Translations under genes and position numbers: made by a program
Shown: one piece after another, positions 25,560-33,818 of the stretch
Numbering within the stretch: the stretch's first letter is position 1
Layout of the letters: every line of letters begins with the position of its first letter
The notes under the pieces: generated by a model
Database searches by the model: none
Seen by the model: the letters and a program-made list of their open reading frames with translations, nothing else
Told to the model about the DNA's origin: nothing
Assembly: GCF_040096225.1 (NCBI RefSeq)
Contig: NZ_JBBMFC010000004.1
Span: 62,001-126,000 of the forward strand
DNA length: 64,000 nt
Direction: 5' to 3'
From: Hominiventricola aquisgranensis
GTDB lineage: Bacteria > Bacillota > Clostridia > Lachnospirales > Lachnospiraceae

Positions 25560-26780
25560 ATGATGACAGCAATGACTTTGGAAAAATTTGAAGAAGCATG
25601 TGAGATTGTCGGCCGTGTGACCAACAAGACCGGCCTGGTATACAGCCAGTGCTTCAGCGACCAGTGCGGCAACAAAGTATATCTCAAACCAGAGAATATG
25701 CAGAAGACCGGCGCATTCAAGATCAGAGGTGCTTACTATAAGATCAGCACTCTGTCTGATGAGGACAGAAAGAAGGGACTGATCACTGCATCTGCAGGAA
25801 ATCATGCTCAGGGTGTGGCATATGCGGCAAAAGAATATGGCTGTAAGGCAGTGATCGTTATGCCGACAGCAACTCCGCTGATCAAAGTCAACCATACCAA
25901 GGAGTACGGCGCAGAAGTCGTTCTCTATGGAAATGATTATGACGAGGCATGTGCGCATGCCATTGAGCTTGCAAAAGAAAAAGGATATACTTTCATCCAT
26001 CCGTTTGATGATCTGGATGTGGCAACCGGTCAGGGAACGATCTCCATGGAGATCATCAAGGAGCTTCCGCTGGTTGATTACATTCTGGTACCTATCGGAG
26101 GAGGCGGACTGGCATCTGGTGTAGCCACTCTGGCTAAAATGCTGAATCCAAAGATCAAAGTCATCGGTGTGGAGCCGGAGGGAGCCAACTGTATGGAGCA
26201 GTCCCTGAAGAAGGGCGAGGTGATCTGTCTGGATCACAGTGCGACCATCGCAGACGGTACTGCAGTCCGTCAGCCTGGAAAGCTGATCTTTCCGTACATT
26301 CAGAAAAATATTGATCGCGTGATCTCTGTTCCGGATGACGAGCTGATCGTCGCATTTCTGGATATGGTAGAGAATCATAAGATGATCGTGGAGAACTCAG
26401 GACTCTTAAGTGTGGCAGCACTGAAGCATCTGAATGTAAAAGACAAGAAGATTGTCTGTATTTTAAGCGGCGGTAACATGGATATCATCACCATGTCTTC
26501 CGTGGTACAGCATGGACTGATCCAGAGAGACCGTATCTTCTCACTGTCTGTACTGCTGCCGGATAAGCCGGGTGAACTGGTACATGTAGCTTCTGTCATT
26601 GCAAAAGAGAATGGAAATGTCATCCGACTGGATCACAATCAGTTTGTCAGCACCAACAGAAGTGCAGCAGTAGAACTGAAGATCACGCTGGAAGCATTTG
26701 GAACAGAACATAAACAAAAGATCATCAAAGCACTGGAGAAGGCTGGTTATACACCGAAGCTTATCAGTGTCAACATTTAA
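25560..26780 (+). CDS. ilvA: Threonine ammonia-lyase (threonine dehydratase) with ACT domain
   Basis: PLP enzyme deaminating threonine to 2-oxobutanoate, either for isoleucine synthesis or for threonine breakdown. The PLP lysine is in KTGAFKIRGAYYK (about residue 57), SAGNHAQGVAYAAK binds substrate, and PIGGGGLASGVATL holds the PLP phosphate. The C-terminal 80 residues form one ACT-like domain (LPDKPGELVHVASVIAKENG), typical of the short 400-residue class. AAAGGAG lies 13 bases before ATG 25560. Homoserine dehydrogenase downstream belongs to the pathway that supplies threonine. Confidence 0.95.
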   Translation: MMTAMTLEKFEEACEIVGRVTNKTGLVYSQCFSDQCGNKVYLKPENMQKTGAFKIRGAYYKISTLSDEDRKKGLITASAGNHAQGVAYAAKEYGCKAVIVMPTATPLIKVNHTKEYGAEVVLYGNDYDEACAHAIELAKEKGYTFIHPFDDLDVATGQGTISMEIIKELPLVDYILVPIGGGGLASGVATLAKMLNPKIKVIGVEPEGANCMEQSLKKGEVICLDHSATIADGTAVRQPGKLIFPYIQKNIDRVISVPDDELIVAFLDMVENHKMIVENSGLLSVAALKHLNVKDKKIVCILSGGNMDIITMSSVVQHGLIQRDRIFSLSVLLPDKPGELVHVASVIAKENGNVIRLDHNQFVSTNRSAAVELKITLEAFGTEHKQKIIKALEKAGYTPKLISVNI

Positions 26781-26795
26781 GGAGAATATGTACGT

Positions 26796-27215
26796 ATGGA
26801 GAGCCGTGTAAAAGAAACGATCGTAAGGCATGATAAAGGATACAACTGTGCGCAGGCAGTGGCGTGTACTTATTGTGACCTGTTTGGCTATAAGGAGGAA
26901 GATGTTTTCCGCATGACAGAAGGATTCGGGCTTGGCATGGGTTGTATGGCAGGTACCTGTGGCGCACTGTCAGGAGCAGTGCTTCTCGCAGGTCTTAAAA
27001 ACAGTGATGGACAGATCAATGCTCCGAAGACCAAAGGAAAAACATATAAGCTGTCCAGACAGCTGCTGGAGCGTTTTCAGGAGCGCTGCGGTTCTACCAT
27101 CTGTGCAGAGCTGAAGGGCGTGACCACCGGAACACCGGTGCATTCCTGTGCAGACTGCATCAAAGATGCGGCTGCTATTGTAGAGGAAGTGTTACTTGGA
27201 GGAGAAAATGAGTAA
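26796..27215 (+). CDS. C_GCAxxG_C_C-family cysteine-rich protein
   Basis: A 139-residue protein with a conserved cysteine pattern: NCAQAVACTYC near the N-terminus, GMGCMAGTCGALSGAVLLAG in the middle, ERCGSTICAEL and SCADC near the end. It matches the family often annotated C_GCAxxG_C_C, which is found in anaerobes and thought to bind metal or act in redox chemistry. Its function is unknown. There is no signal peptide. It overlaps the homoserine dehydrogenase start by 8 bp, so translation is coupled, but why these two go together is unclear. Confidence 0.8.
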   Translation: MESRVKETIVRHDKGYNCAQAVACTYCDLFGYKEEDVFRMTEGFGLGMGCMAGTCGALSGAVLLAGLKNSDGQINAPKTKGKTYKLSRQLLERFQERCGSTICAELKGVTTGTPVHSCADCIKDAAAIVEEVLLGGENE

Positions 27216-28503
27216 ATATAACGAGATCAAAGCGGCACTGTTAGGTGCCGGAACAGTTGGCGGCGGTGTCTACAAGCTGATCGAAAAACGGAAAAGTGAG
27301 ATGCCAAGCAAGGTACAGGCAGAGCTTACGATCACCAAAGTTCTGGTAAAAAATCTGAATAAAAAAAGAGAAGGAATTCCGGATGAGGTTCTGACCGATG
27401 ACTGGCAGGAAATCCTGGATGACCCAAAGATCAGTATTGTGATCGAACTGATGGGAGGCATTGAACCGGCAAGAACTTATATTCTGGAAGCTTTGAAAGC
27501 TGGCAAGAATGTAGTTACAGCCAACAAGGATCTGTTGGCTGAACATGGAAAAGAGCTGATGGATGCAGCAGAAGAGTATCACAAAGATCTGTACTTTGAG
27601 GCTGCAGTAGGCGGCGGTATTCCCATCATCCGCCCATTAAAGGAGTGTCTGGCAGGAAACAATATTACAGAAGTTATGGGTATTGTCAATGGTACAACCA
27701 ACTATATTCTGACTAAGATGACACAGGAAGGCATGGATTTTGGAGAAGCACTGAAGCAGGCTCAGGAGCTTGGATTTGCAGAGGCAGATCCTACTGCCGA
27801 TGTGGAAGGACTGGACGCAGGTCGCAAGATGGCGATCCTGGCATCCATTGCATTCCATTCCAGAGTAACCTTTGATGATGTGGAGATCAAAGGAATCTCC
27901 GATATCACAGCCAGAGATATCAAATATGCAGGGGAGTTCGGCTACGTGCTGAAGCTTCTTGGTGTGGCAAGAAATGTCAATGACAAGATTGAAGTCAGTG
28001 TATCTCCGGTGATGATCCCGGAGCAGCACCCACTGGCGAAAGTCAATGATTCCTTCAATGCGGTATTCGTACATGGTGATGCAGTGGACGATGCCATGTT
28101 CCAGGGACGTGGAGCAGGTGAGTTCCCGACCGCAAGTGCTGTTGTTGGCGATGTGATCGCTACTGCCAGAAATATGCAGTATGACTGCTGCGGACGGATC
28201 GGATGCAGCTGTTATAAAAATCTGCCCATGCAGCCGGTGGGAGATTCCAGACATCGCTATTTCCTGCGCTTCTTAGTAGAAGACAGAACTGGCATTCTGG
28301 CAGGCGTGGCAGGCGTTCTTGGCAACAATGGTGTGAGCATCAGTCAGGTGATCCAGAAGCCGGCTGTAGATGGCGTGGCAGAGCTGGTAGTCATCACAGA
28401 TAAAGTAGAGACCAGACATCTGCAGGATGCGCTTGTGATCTTTGGCGAGATGTCCATGATCCGTGAAGTGGCTTCCGTGATCCGCGTATACTCTCAAAAA
28501 TAA
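27208..28503 (+). CDS. hom: Homoserine dehydrogenase
   Basis: Reduces aspartate semialdehyde to homoserine, the branch point to threonine and methionine. The 431-residue monofunctional enzyme has the NAD(P) motif LLGAGTVGGGVYKLI (about residue 10), the VNGTTNYILTKM and DPTADVEGLDAGRKMAILAS active-site segments, and a C-terminal ACT domain (DRTGILAGVAGVLGNNGVSIS, about 355-431), which typically gives threonine feedback inhibition. The frame opens 4 codons earlier, but ATG 27208 has GGAGG at the right distance. It follows ilvA closely, so threonine synthesis and use are adjacent. Confidence 0.96.
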   Translation: MSKYNEIKAALLGAGTVGGGVYKLIEKRKSEMPSKVQAELTITKVLVKNLNKKREGIPDEVLTDDWQEILDDPKISIVIELMGGIEPARTYILEALKAGKNVVTANKDLLAEHGKELMDAAEEYHKDLYFEAAVGGGIPIIRPLKECLAGNNITEVMGIVNGTTNYILTKMTQEGMDFGEALKQAQELGFAEADPTADVEGLDAGRKMAILASIAFHSRVTFDDVEIKGISDITARDIKYAGEFGYVLKLLGVARNVNDKIEVSVSPVMIPEQHPLAKVNDSFNAVFVHGDAVDDAMFQGRGAGEFPTASAVVGDVIATARNMQYDCCGRIGCSCYKNLPMQPVGDSRHRYFLRFLVEDRTGILAGVAGVLGNNGVSISQVIQKPAVDGVAELVVITDKVETRHLQDALVIFGEMSMIREVASVIRVYSQK

Positions 28504-28559
28504 AATTTCCGCAAATCGGGAACACTATAGACTGTGCAATTCAGAAAGGAGTGTGTCGA

Positions 28560-28871
28560 TTGGAAATCAAAGAGATTACCGGGGACAATTTTCAGACTGA
28601 AGTAACAAAAGCTGCACAGCCAGTCCTGCTGGAATTCTATGCAGACGGGTGCAGCTTCTGCAAAGCACAGCTTTCCGTTCTTGAAGAAGCGGCAGAAGAA
28701 GCCTGTGATGTGAAGTTTGTCCGCGTCAATGGGGACAAGGAGCGTACACTGGCTGGTCAGTTCGGAGTGACTGTACTGCCGACCATGCTGATCATGAATG
28801 GAGAACAGATATTCCGGAGGATCACAGGATATCAGTCTTTGGAAGCGATCCTGTCTTATCTGGAAATGTAA
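28560..28871 (+). CDS. Thioredoxin-like protein
   Basis: A 103-residue thioredoxin-fold protein: EFYADGCSFCKAQLSVLEE with active-site cysteines at 31 and 34, and the cis-proline loop VTVLPTMLIMNG. The dipeptide between the cysteines is SF rather than the GP of general thioredoxins, so its redox potential and partners may differ. The start is probably TTG 28560 because AAAGGA lies 9 bases before it. The in-frame GTG at 28551 would leave no spacing. A partner thioredoxin reductase is not seen nearby. Confidence 0.85.
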   Translation: MEIKEITGDNFQTEVTKAAQPVLLEFYADGCSFCKAQLSVLEEAAEEACDVKFVRVNGDKERTLAGQFGVTVLPTMLIMNGEQIFRRITGYQSLEAILSYLEM

Positions 28872-28877
28872 AATGCG

Positions 28878-28913
28878 AAAAGGCCGGAGAAAGATGCGTT
28901 CTGTCCGGTCTTT
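28878..28913 (+). terminator. Probable terminator after the thioredoxin-like gene
   Basis: AAGGCCGGA (28880-28888) pairs with TCCGGTCTT (28904-28912), 9 bp with one G-U pair and a 15-base loop, followed by only a short T run (TTTCGTT). Termination may be partial. Confidence 0.55.
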
Positions 28914-28945
28914 CGTTATGTATAAAAACAGTCAGGAGAAAATCT

Positions 28946-29689
28946 ATGAAAGTTCAAAAGCTGTTAAGCCTGATCCGTCAGTCCTGTGAACGGTACGAGA
29001 TGATCGAAGAAGGGGACAAGATTGCTGTCGGCGTCTCCGGCGGCAAGGACAGTCTGACGCTGCTCTATGGATTAAAAGAACTGTCACGTTTCTATTCGAA
29101 GCATTTTACGGTGACGGCCATCTGTGTGGATCTGGGCTATGCCAATACAGATTTTACAGGAATTGAAGCTTATTGTGAAAAGCTTGGTGTGGAACTTACG
29201 ATCATTCATACCCAGATCGGAAAGATCGTCATGGAAGAGCGAAAGGAACACAATCCCTGTTCCCTGTGTGCAAAGCTTCGGAAAGGGGCGCTGGTAGATG
29301 AAGCGGTCCGTCAGGGCTGCAATGTGATCGCTTATGCCCATCATAAAGATGATTTTGTGGAGACTATGCTTATGTCCATGATCTATCAGGGACAGTTCTA
29401 TGCATTTCCACCGGTTACCTGGTTTGAAGATAAAGGAATCCGTGTGATCCGTCCGCTGATGTATGTGGAAGAAGGGCAGGTCAGAGGATTTATCAGAAGG
29501 CAGGAGATCAGAATCTTAAAAAGCCCATGCCCGGTGGACGGAACCACCAGGAGGGCTTATGTAAAAGACCTGCTTATGAAGCTTGATCGGGAGACGCCGG
29601 GAGCAAAAGAGCGTATGTTTCATGCCATTGTCACCGGCAATATTTACGACTGGGTGGATCCTAAGATCACAGATACCCGGAAAAACTGA
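28946..29689 (+). CDS. ttcA: TtcA-like tRNA 2-thiocytidine biosynthesis protein
   Basis: PP-loop ATPase of the TtcA/TilS group, predicted to thiolate cytidine in tRNA. The PP-loop VGVSGGKDSLTLLYGL is at residues 28-43. The CSLCAKLRKGAL pair of cysteines (about 105-108) and the later SPCPVDGTTRR cysteine are the iron-sulfur or sulfur-transfer residues of the TtcA type. AGGAG precedes the ATG. The stop codon TGA (29687-29689) lies inside a remnant of a phage-tail-like hub gene read in another frame, so the end of this gene marks a rearrangement junction. Confidence 0.9.
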   Translation: MKVQKLLSLIRQSCERYEMIEEGDKIAVGVSGGKDSLTLLYGLKELSRFYSKHFTVTAICVDLGYANTDFTGIEAYCEKLGVELTIIHTQIGKIVMEERKEHNPCSLCAKLRKGALVDEAVRQGCNVIAYAHHKDDFVETMLMSMIYQGQFYAFPPVTWFEDKGIRVIRPLMYVEEGQVRGFIRRQEIRILKSPCPVDGTTRRAYVKDLLMKLDRETPGAKERMFHAIVTGNIYDWVDPKITDTRKN

Positions 29690-29769
29690 TCGGTCTTACC
29701 TATGTACGGCATGTGCTGAGTGAGGATGGATACCGGACCTATATCAGGGCAGGAGTGAACAGTCTATGA
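29686..29769 (+). pseudogene. Remnant 3' end of a gpD-type contractile-injection-system hub gene
   Basis: Read from 29686 in the frame +1 to ttcA, there are 27 sense codons and a TGA at 29767-29769. The peptide contains TYVRHVLSEDGYRTYIRAG, which fits the C-terminal strand pattern of phage late-control D/hub proteins (Y-x-V-x-x-V/H-H-x-L-x-x-x-G-Y-x-T). The TGA overlaps the ATG of the spike gene as ATGA, the usual coupling in tail operons. The frame is closed by a TAA 24 bases upstream (29662-29664), and no ATG precedes it, so no protein can be made from it. I read it as the truncated end of a gene whose main part has been deleted or moved. Confidence 0.7.
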
Positions 29770-30545
29770 ATGGAATTACAGATCTATTTCACAGTGAAAA
29801 TGAATATTATGACAATCAGAGGGTGACTGGGTTCGTACAGGGAACTGTGGTGGAAAATAACAATGCGGATTTCAAAGGAATGGTCAAGGTGGAATTCACG
29901 GTCTGGGAACGCGGGAAGAACCTGTGTGAATGGGTGCGGCTGTTGTCTCCTTACGGAGGTGCAGACTATGGTCTGTATTGTGTGCCGGAGATCAATGAGA
30001 CGGTGCTGGTGGGATTTATCGGAGGCAGTCTGAAGCGGCCATTCCTGCTTGGAAGTCTGTATCCGGGTGGAGCATCCATGGTATCCGAGAATTTTGATGA
30101 TAAGAATCTGAAAAAACATCTGAAGACCAAGGGAGGCATGGACCTTCTGATCCTTGAGGAGAATGGAAAACAGAGCGTTACACTGACTACACCAAAAGGA
30201 AATGTGCTGACAGTCAGCGATGAGACAGAAAGCTGTAAGATTTCTGATAAAGATGGAAAAAATCAGATCAGCATGGATTATAAAAATGGAAAAGTAACCG
30301 TTCAGGCGGAGAAGACGATAGAACTGAAGGCAGGAAGTGTGGAGCTTACCATGGATGGAAATGGCGGAGCTATCAGTCTGAAAGCAAAGAAGATCGGAGT
30401 GACAGCGGATAATGAGATCGCACTGAAAGCCAACTCCGCACTGAAAGCAGAAGGCGCGCAGGTGGATGTAAAGGCGCAGGCCAAGATGAATCTGCAGGCA
30501 TCTGGTCCACTGGCAGCCAAGGGAGCAGTGGTACAGATCAACTAG
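29766..30545 (+). CDS. Baseplate spike protein, gpV/gp5-like (contractile injection system)
   Basis: A 259-residue spike. Residues about 15-100 form the Phage_base_V OB-fold (RVTGFVQGTVVENN, GLYCVPEINETVLVGFIGG, RPFLLGSLYPGG). The rest is a repeating triple-stranded beta-helix sequence alternating short hydrophobic and charged segments (KISDKDGKNQISMD, TIELKAGSVELTMD, GAISLKAKKIGVTAD, ALKAEGAQVDVKAQ). In phages and injection systems the trimer pierces the target membrane, usually tipped by a PAAR protein, which I do not see. The ATG overlaps the TGA of the hub remnant. AGGAG lies 10 bases upstream, so it can still be translated. Confidence 0.85.
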   Translation: MNGITDLFHSENEYYDNQRVTGFVQGTVVENNNADFKGMVKVEFTVWERGKNLCEWVRLLSPYGGADYGLYCVPEINETVLVGFIGGSLKRPFLLGSLYPGGASMVSENFDDKNLKKHLKTKGGMDLLILEENGKQSVTLTTPKGNVLTVSDETESCKISDKDGKNQISMDYKNGKVTVQAEKTIELKAGSVELTMDGNGGAISLKAKKIGVTADNEIALKANSALKAEGAQVDVKAQAKMNLQASGPLAAKGAVVQIN

Positions 30546-30564
30546 AAGGAAAGAGGAGACGGGC

Positions 30565-30978
30565 ATGGAAGATTCAAGAGCATTTTTAGGAAGAGGCTTC
30601 GCATTTCCGCCGGAAGTCGATCCGGTGACAGGAAAATTCCGCATGGCAGAGGGGGAAGAAGATATCCGGCAGGCCATCTATATTATTCTGATGACCAGAC
30701 TCAAGGAGAGGGCCATGCTGCCGGACTTTGGATGTAATCTTCAGGAATATATATATGATCTTCCAGATGCAGCATTTGAGTCCCGTCTGATCCGGGAAGC
30801 GGAGGATGCGCTGACCCGGTATGAGCCGCGGATCCGGCAGGTCAGTATATCGGTAGATCGTAATGATCATCTGCGGGGAGTCATATATCTGAACATTGAC
30901 TATTATGTGAGGGCGACAAATAATCCGAACAATCTGGTATTCCCGTATTATCTGGAAGAAGGAATCGGAGAACTGTAA
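30565..30978 (+). CDS. GPW/gp25-family baseplate wedge protein
   Basis: A 137-residue protein matching the gp25/gpW lysozyme-like fold without catalytic function: FLGRGFAFPPEVDPVTGKF, then EEDIRQAIYIILMTRLKERAMLPDFGCNLQEYIYD with the conserved R-x2-M/L-P-x-F-G-C/S segment, and the closing RIRQVSISVDRND strand. In contractile systems it links the baseplate to the first sheath ring. AAAGAGGAG precedes the ATG. Its TAA overlaps a possible ATG of the next gene (TAATG). Confidence 0.88.
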   Translation: MEDSRAFLGRGFAFPPEVDPVTGKFRMAEGEEDIRQAIYIILMTRLKERAMLPDFGCNLQEYIYDLPDAAFESRLIREAEDALTRYEPRIRQVSISVDRNDHLRGVIYLNIDYYVRATNNPNNLVFPYYLEEGIGEL

Positions 30979-31001
30979 TGATCCGGGAAGGAGATAAGAG
31001 C

Positions 31002-33818
31002 ATGGAAAAACTGAAAAAGCTGATGAACTCTTACGTACCGGAATTTGCCTATGAACCGGGAGCGTCAGATCCAGGTTCAGTGCTGACAGATCTTTGCGCA
31101 GAGATGATCGGAACCTGTGAGGAGCGTTATAGCCGGGTGCTGTCCAAGCATAGGATCCAGTATCTGAACCTGTTTGATCCATTGATCCAGGAACCGGTCA
31201 GTGCATCCAGAGGTTATGTACAGTTTCAGCCGGTGAAAGGATATGAAGGAATGGTTCCGATTCCGGCAGGAACCAGTGTGATCGCATCTCATCCGGACGC
31301 AGGAGAGCTCCTCTTTGAGACGGAGCATGGAATTACTGCGGTGGATACGGTACCGGAGCTTATGGTTGTCACCGACCGGAGTCAGGACCGGATCGTGAGA
31401 AAGCAGTATGAGCCGGGAGAACCCTTGAGCTTTACTGCATTTGGCGTGGAAGGAGAGAACCTTACAGAGCATAAACTGTATCTGTGCTTTGATAATCTTC
31501 TGGAAGAACTGACAGGGCTTGATCTGTATGTGTATCCGCAGGCATCTGCAGAACAGCAGCAGGAGGAATTGCTTCATAGTCTTGCCGGAAGTGATATGTG
31601 CTGGTCTGTCTTAGAAGCAGATGGAAAAGAGACGGTAGTTCCTTCTGTAGCAGAGGAACAGGGAGCCATTCATCTGAGCCTGCCTGATTATGTGCCTCAG
31701 AAAGCTGTGGTGAGACAGAAGGAAGGCTATTACCTGATCCTCACCTGTCTGGGAGAACTTCCGGAATGGTACGTAAAAGAGGTGTCGGTAAGCATGAAGC
31801 GCACGCACCTGATCCCGTCAGAACTATATCTGAACGGAACAAGTGAAAGTGCCGGTATGGTCTATCCATTTGGAAAACCCATGGGACTTTACAATGAAAT
31901 GACGCTGGATGACAGAGAAGTGCTGAGCCGCCGGGGTGCGAAGATCAGTCTGTCGTTCCATCTGGGTTATCAGATCCGGGAAGAGCGGGCTGAAGTTCCG
32001 GAAATGGATCTGGAATATAAGGCGATCATGAAAAAGCCAAGAAAGCCGTTAAGTATCCGTGCTGTGGAAGTGTGTGCAGATGATGTATGCTGGGAGTATC
32101 TGAGTTGGACAGGCTGGAAGCGCCTGTTTCAGGAAGAACATCTGCGGTCCATGTTCAATGGTTCCACAGAAGGAGATGTGACCTTACAGTTTATCTGTCC
32201 GCAGGATATGGCGGATTATGAAGAAAATGCCGGAGGCAGGATCCGGGTACGTCTTCTTCAGGCGGAAAATATTTATCAGATGCCGGCCATCTATCGTTGT
32301 CCGGTGCTGACAGGAATCAATTTTTCATATTCTTATGAAGAACAGAAACAGATGCCATCCTTTATCATGGCGAAAAATAATTTTGATGAGAAGGAAATGA
32401 CCGGTATCTGGAAGCCGTTTTATCAGACAGAAAACAGCCGCAGGACTATGTATCTGGGGTTTGCCGGTTCCATGGCAGGTATGCCCTTAAGTCTCTATTT
32501 TGATATTGAAAATTACAGTGACAGACCTGCGGATTATCAGGTGGAGTATCTGTCACCCAGAGGTTTTCAGCCGGTGAGGATCACGGATCAGACCGGTGGT
32601 TTCTGTGGATCAGGAACGATCCTCTTTATGGTTCCTCAGGACGCAGTGCAGAAGAATCTCTATGGATATGAGGGATATTTCCTGCGATTTGTCAATTATA
32701 ACCGGGAGAACCCAGAATATGTTCTGCCCCAGGTCAAAGGGATCTATCCCAATATGGCTCGGGTGGTCAATGTCAATACAGTGACCGAAGAATTTTATCT
32801 GGATGATATGGATAATGCCCTTCAGATCCAGCTGTCCCAGCAGAACCTTCTGAAAGTAAGGGTAGAAGTACAGGAAGAGACGCATCAGGGGCTTCAGTGG
32901 ATAGAGTGGAAACAGGGCAGACACAGCTACGAAGGCGGGAGAACCTATCAGATCGATATGGAGGCAGGACTTCTGTCCTTCCGGAAACATGCATTTGCAG
33001 AATATCATCTGCCGGAGGATGGTCCGCAGATCAGGGTATCGCACAGCAATTACAATGGAAGTGCGGCAAATGTACCGGCGGACAGTATTACGACTCCGGG
33101 AACAGCAATCCGCTATCTGTCAGCCGTGACCAATCCATTTCCGACTTATGGAGGATATGACGGATATACAGAGCAGACCACCGGCCAGCTGGTGGCAGGA
33201 CTTTTAAGAACCAGAGGGCGCGCAGTGACAGAGTCGGATCTGATGGATCTGATCTCCCAGGAGTCTTATGGAATTCGGAAAGTGCGGTATTGCAATCATA
33301 CGGATGCCTATGGAAATACAGATGTAGATCAGGTGACCATTGCTGTTCTGGTGGAGGAATATGAAAAAGGTGCCCATGTATTTTCACAGGTTAAGAAAAA
33401 GATCAAGGATCGTCTGCTGAGCGATGGAATCTTCCAGCCTGCCGGCAGAACGCTCAATCTGATCCAACCTCATTTTGTACGGTTGAATGTGCGGGTTTGG
33501 CTGGAGAAAGATTCCATGGAGCAAGCCTATGATATGCAGCAGCAGGCACTGGAACTGATCCGGAGATTTATTGATCCGATGGAAGGCGGCATGTCGGGAC
33601 AGGGATGGCAGATCGGAGAACTGCCGTCACCGCTGCAGCTTACCGCATTTTTAAGAACCGGTATGGATGGTGTGAGTATTTCCAGAATGCTGGTCACCGC
33701 GTGGGAAAACGGACAGGAACGTCCGGTGGACAGTGAGTTTTATGAGAAGCATAAGAATCCGTTCCGTATGGCGGTAAATGGGGAACACATGGTATATATC
33801 GAGGTGAGAGAATGTTAA
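31002..33818 (+). CDS. Large J-like baseplate protein (gp6/Afp11-like)
   Basis: A 938-residue wedge protein. The N-terminus (SYVPEFAYEPGASDPGSVLTDLCAEMIG ... RIQYLNLF) and the segment FQPVKGYEGMVPIPAGTSVIAS are characteristic of baseplate-J-type proteins. The C-terminal third has the VTESDLMDLISQESYGIRKVRY ... VTIAVLVEE module. A long middle region without recognisable motif makes it far larger than phage gpJ, like Afp11 of antifeeding prophages. AAGGAG 8 bases before ATG 31002 favours that start. An ATG at 30978, overlapping the previous stop, would add 8 residues. It overlaps the next gene by 7 bp. Confidence 0.83.
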   Translation: MEKLKKLMNSYVPEFAYEPGASDPGSVLTDLCAEMIGTCEERYSRVLSKHRIQYLNLFDPLIQEPVSASRGYVQFQPVKGYEGMVPIPAGTSVIASHPDAGELLFETEHGITAVDTVPELMVVTDRSQDRIVRKQYEPGEPLSFTAFGVEGENLTEHKLYLCFDNLLEELTGLDLYVYPQASAEQQQEELLHSLAGSDMCWSVLEADGKETVVPSVAEEQGAIHLSLPDYVPQKAVVRQKEGYYLILTCLGELPEWYVKEVSVSMKRTHLIPSELYLNGTSESAGMVYPFGKPMGLYNEMTLDDREVLSRRGAKISLSFHLGYQIREERAEVPEMDLEYKAIMKKPRKPLSIRAVEVCADDVCWEYLSWTGWKRLFQEEHLRSMFNGSTEGDVTLQFICPQDMADYEENAGGRIRVRLLQAENIYQMPAIYRCPVLTGINFSYSYEEQKQMPSFIMAKNNFDEKEMTGIWKPFYQTENSRRTMYLGFAGSMAGMPLSLYFDIENYSDRPADYQVEYLSPRGFQPVRITDQTGGFCGSGTILFMVPQDAVQKNLYGYEGYFLRFVNYNRENPEYVLPQVKGIYPNMARVVNVNTVTEEFYLDDMDNALQIQLSQQNLLKVRVEVQEETHQGLQWIEWKQGRHSYEGGRTYQIDMEAGLLSFRKHAFAEYHLPEDGPQIRVSHSNYNGSAANVPADSITTPGTAIRYLSAVTNPFPTYGGYDGYTEQTTGQLVAGLLRTRGRAVTESDLMDLISQESYGIRKVRYCNHTDAYGNTDVDQVTIAVLVEEYEKGAHVFSQVKKKIKDRLLSDGIFQPAGRTLNLIQPHFVRLNVRVWLEKDSMEQAYDMQQQALELIRRFIDPMEGGMSGQGWQIGELPSPLQLTAFLRTGMDGVSISRMLVTAWENGQERPVDSEFYEKHKNPFRMAVNGEHMVYIEVREC

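Noticed and set aside
29766..30545. VgrG of a type VI secretion system
   Set aside because: The protein has only the OB-fold and beta-helix without the fused hub domain. No Tss genes are present, and a Gram-positive cell would not carry a T6SS.
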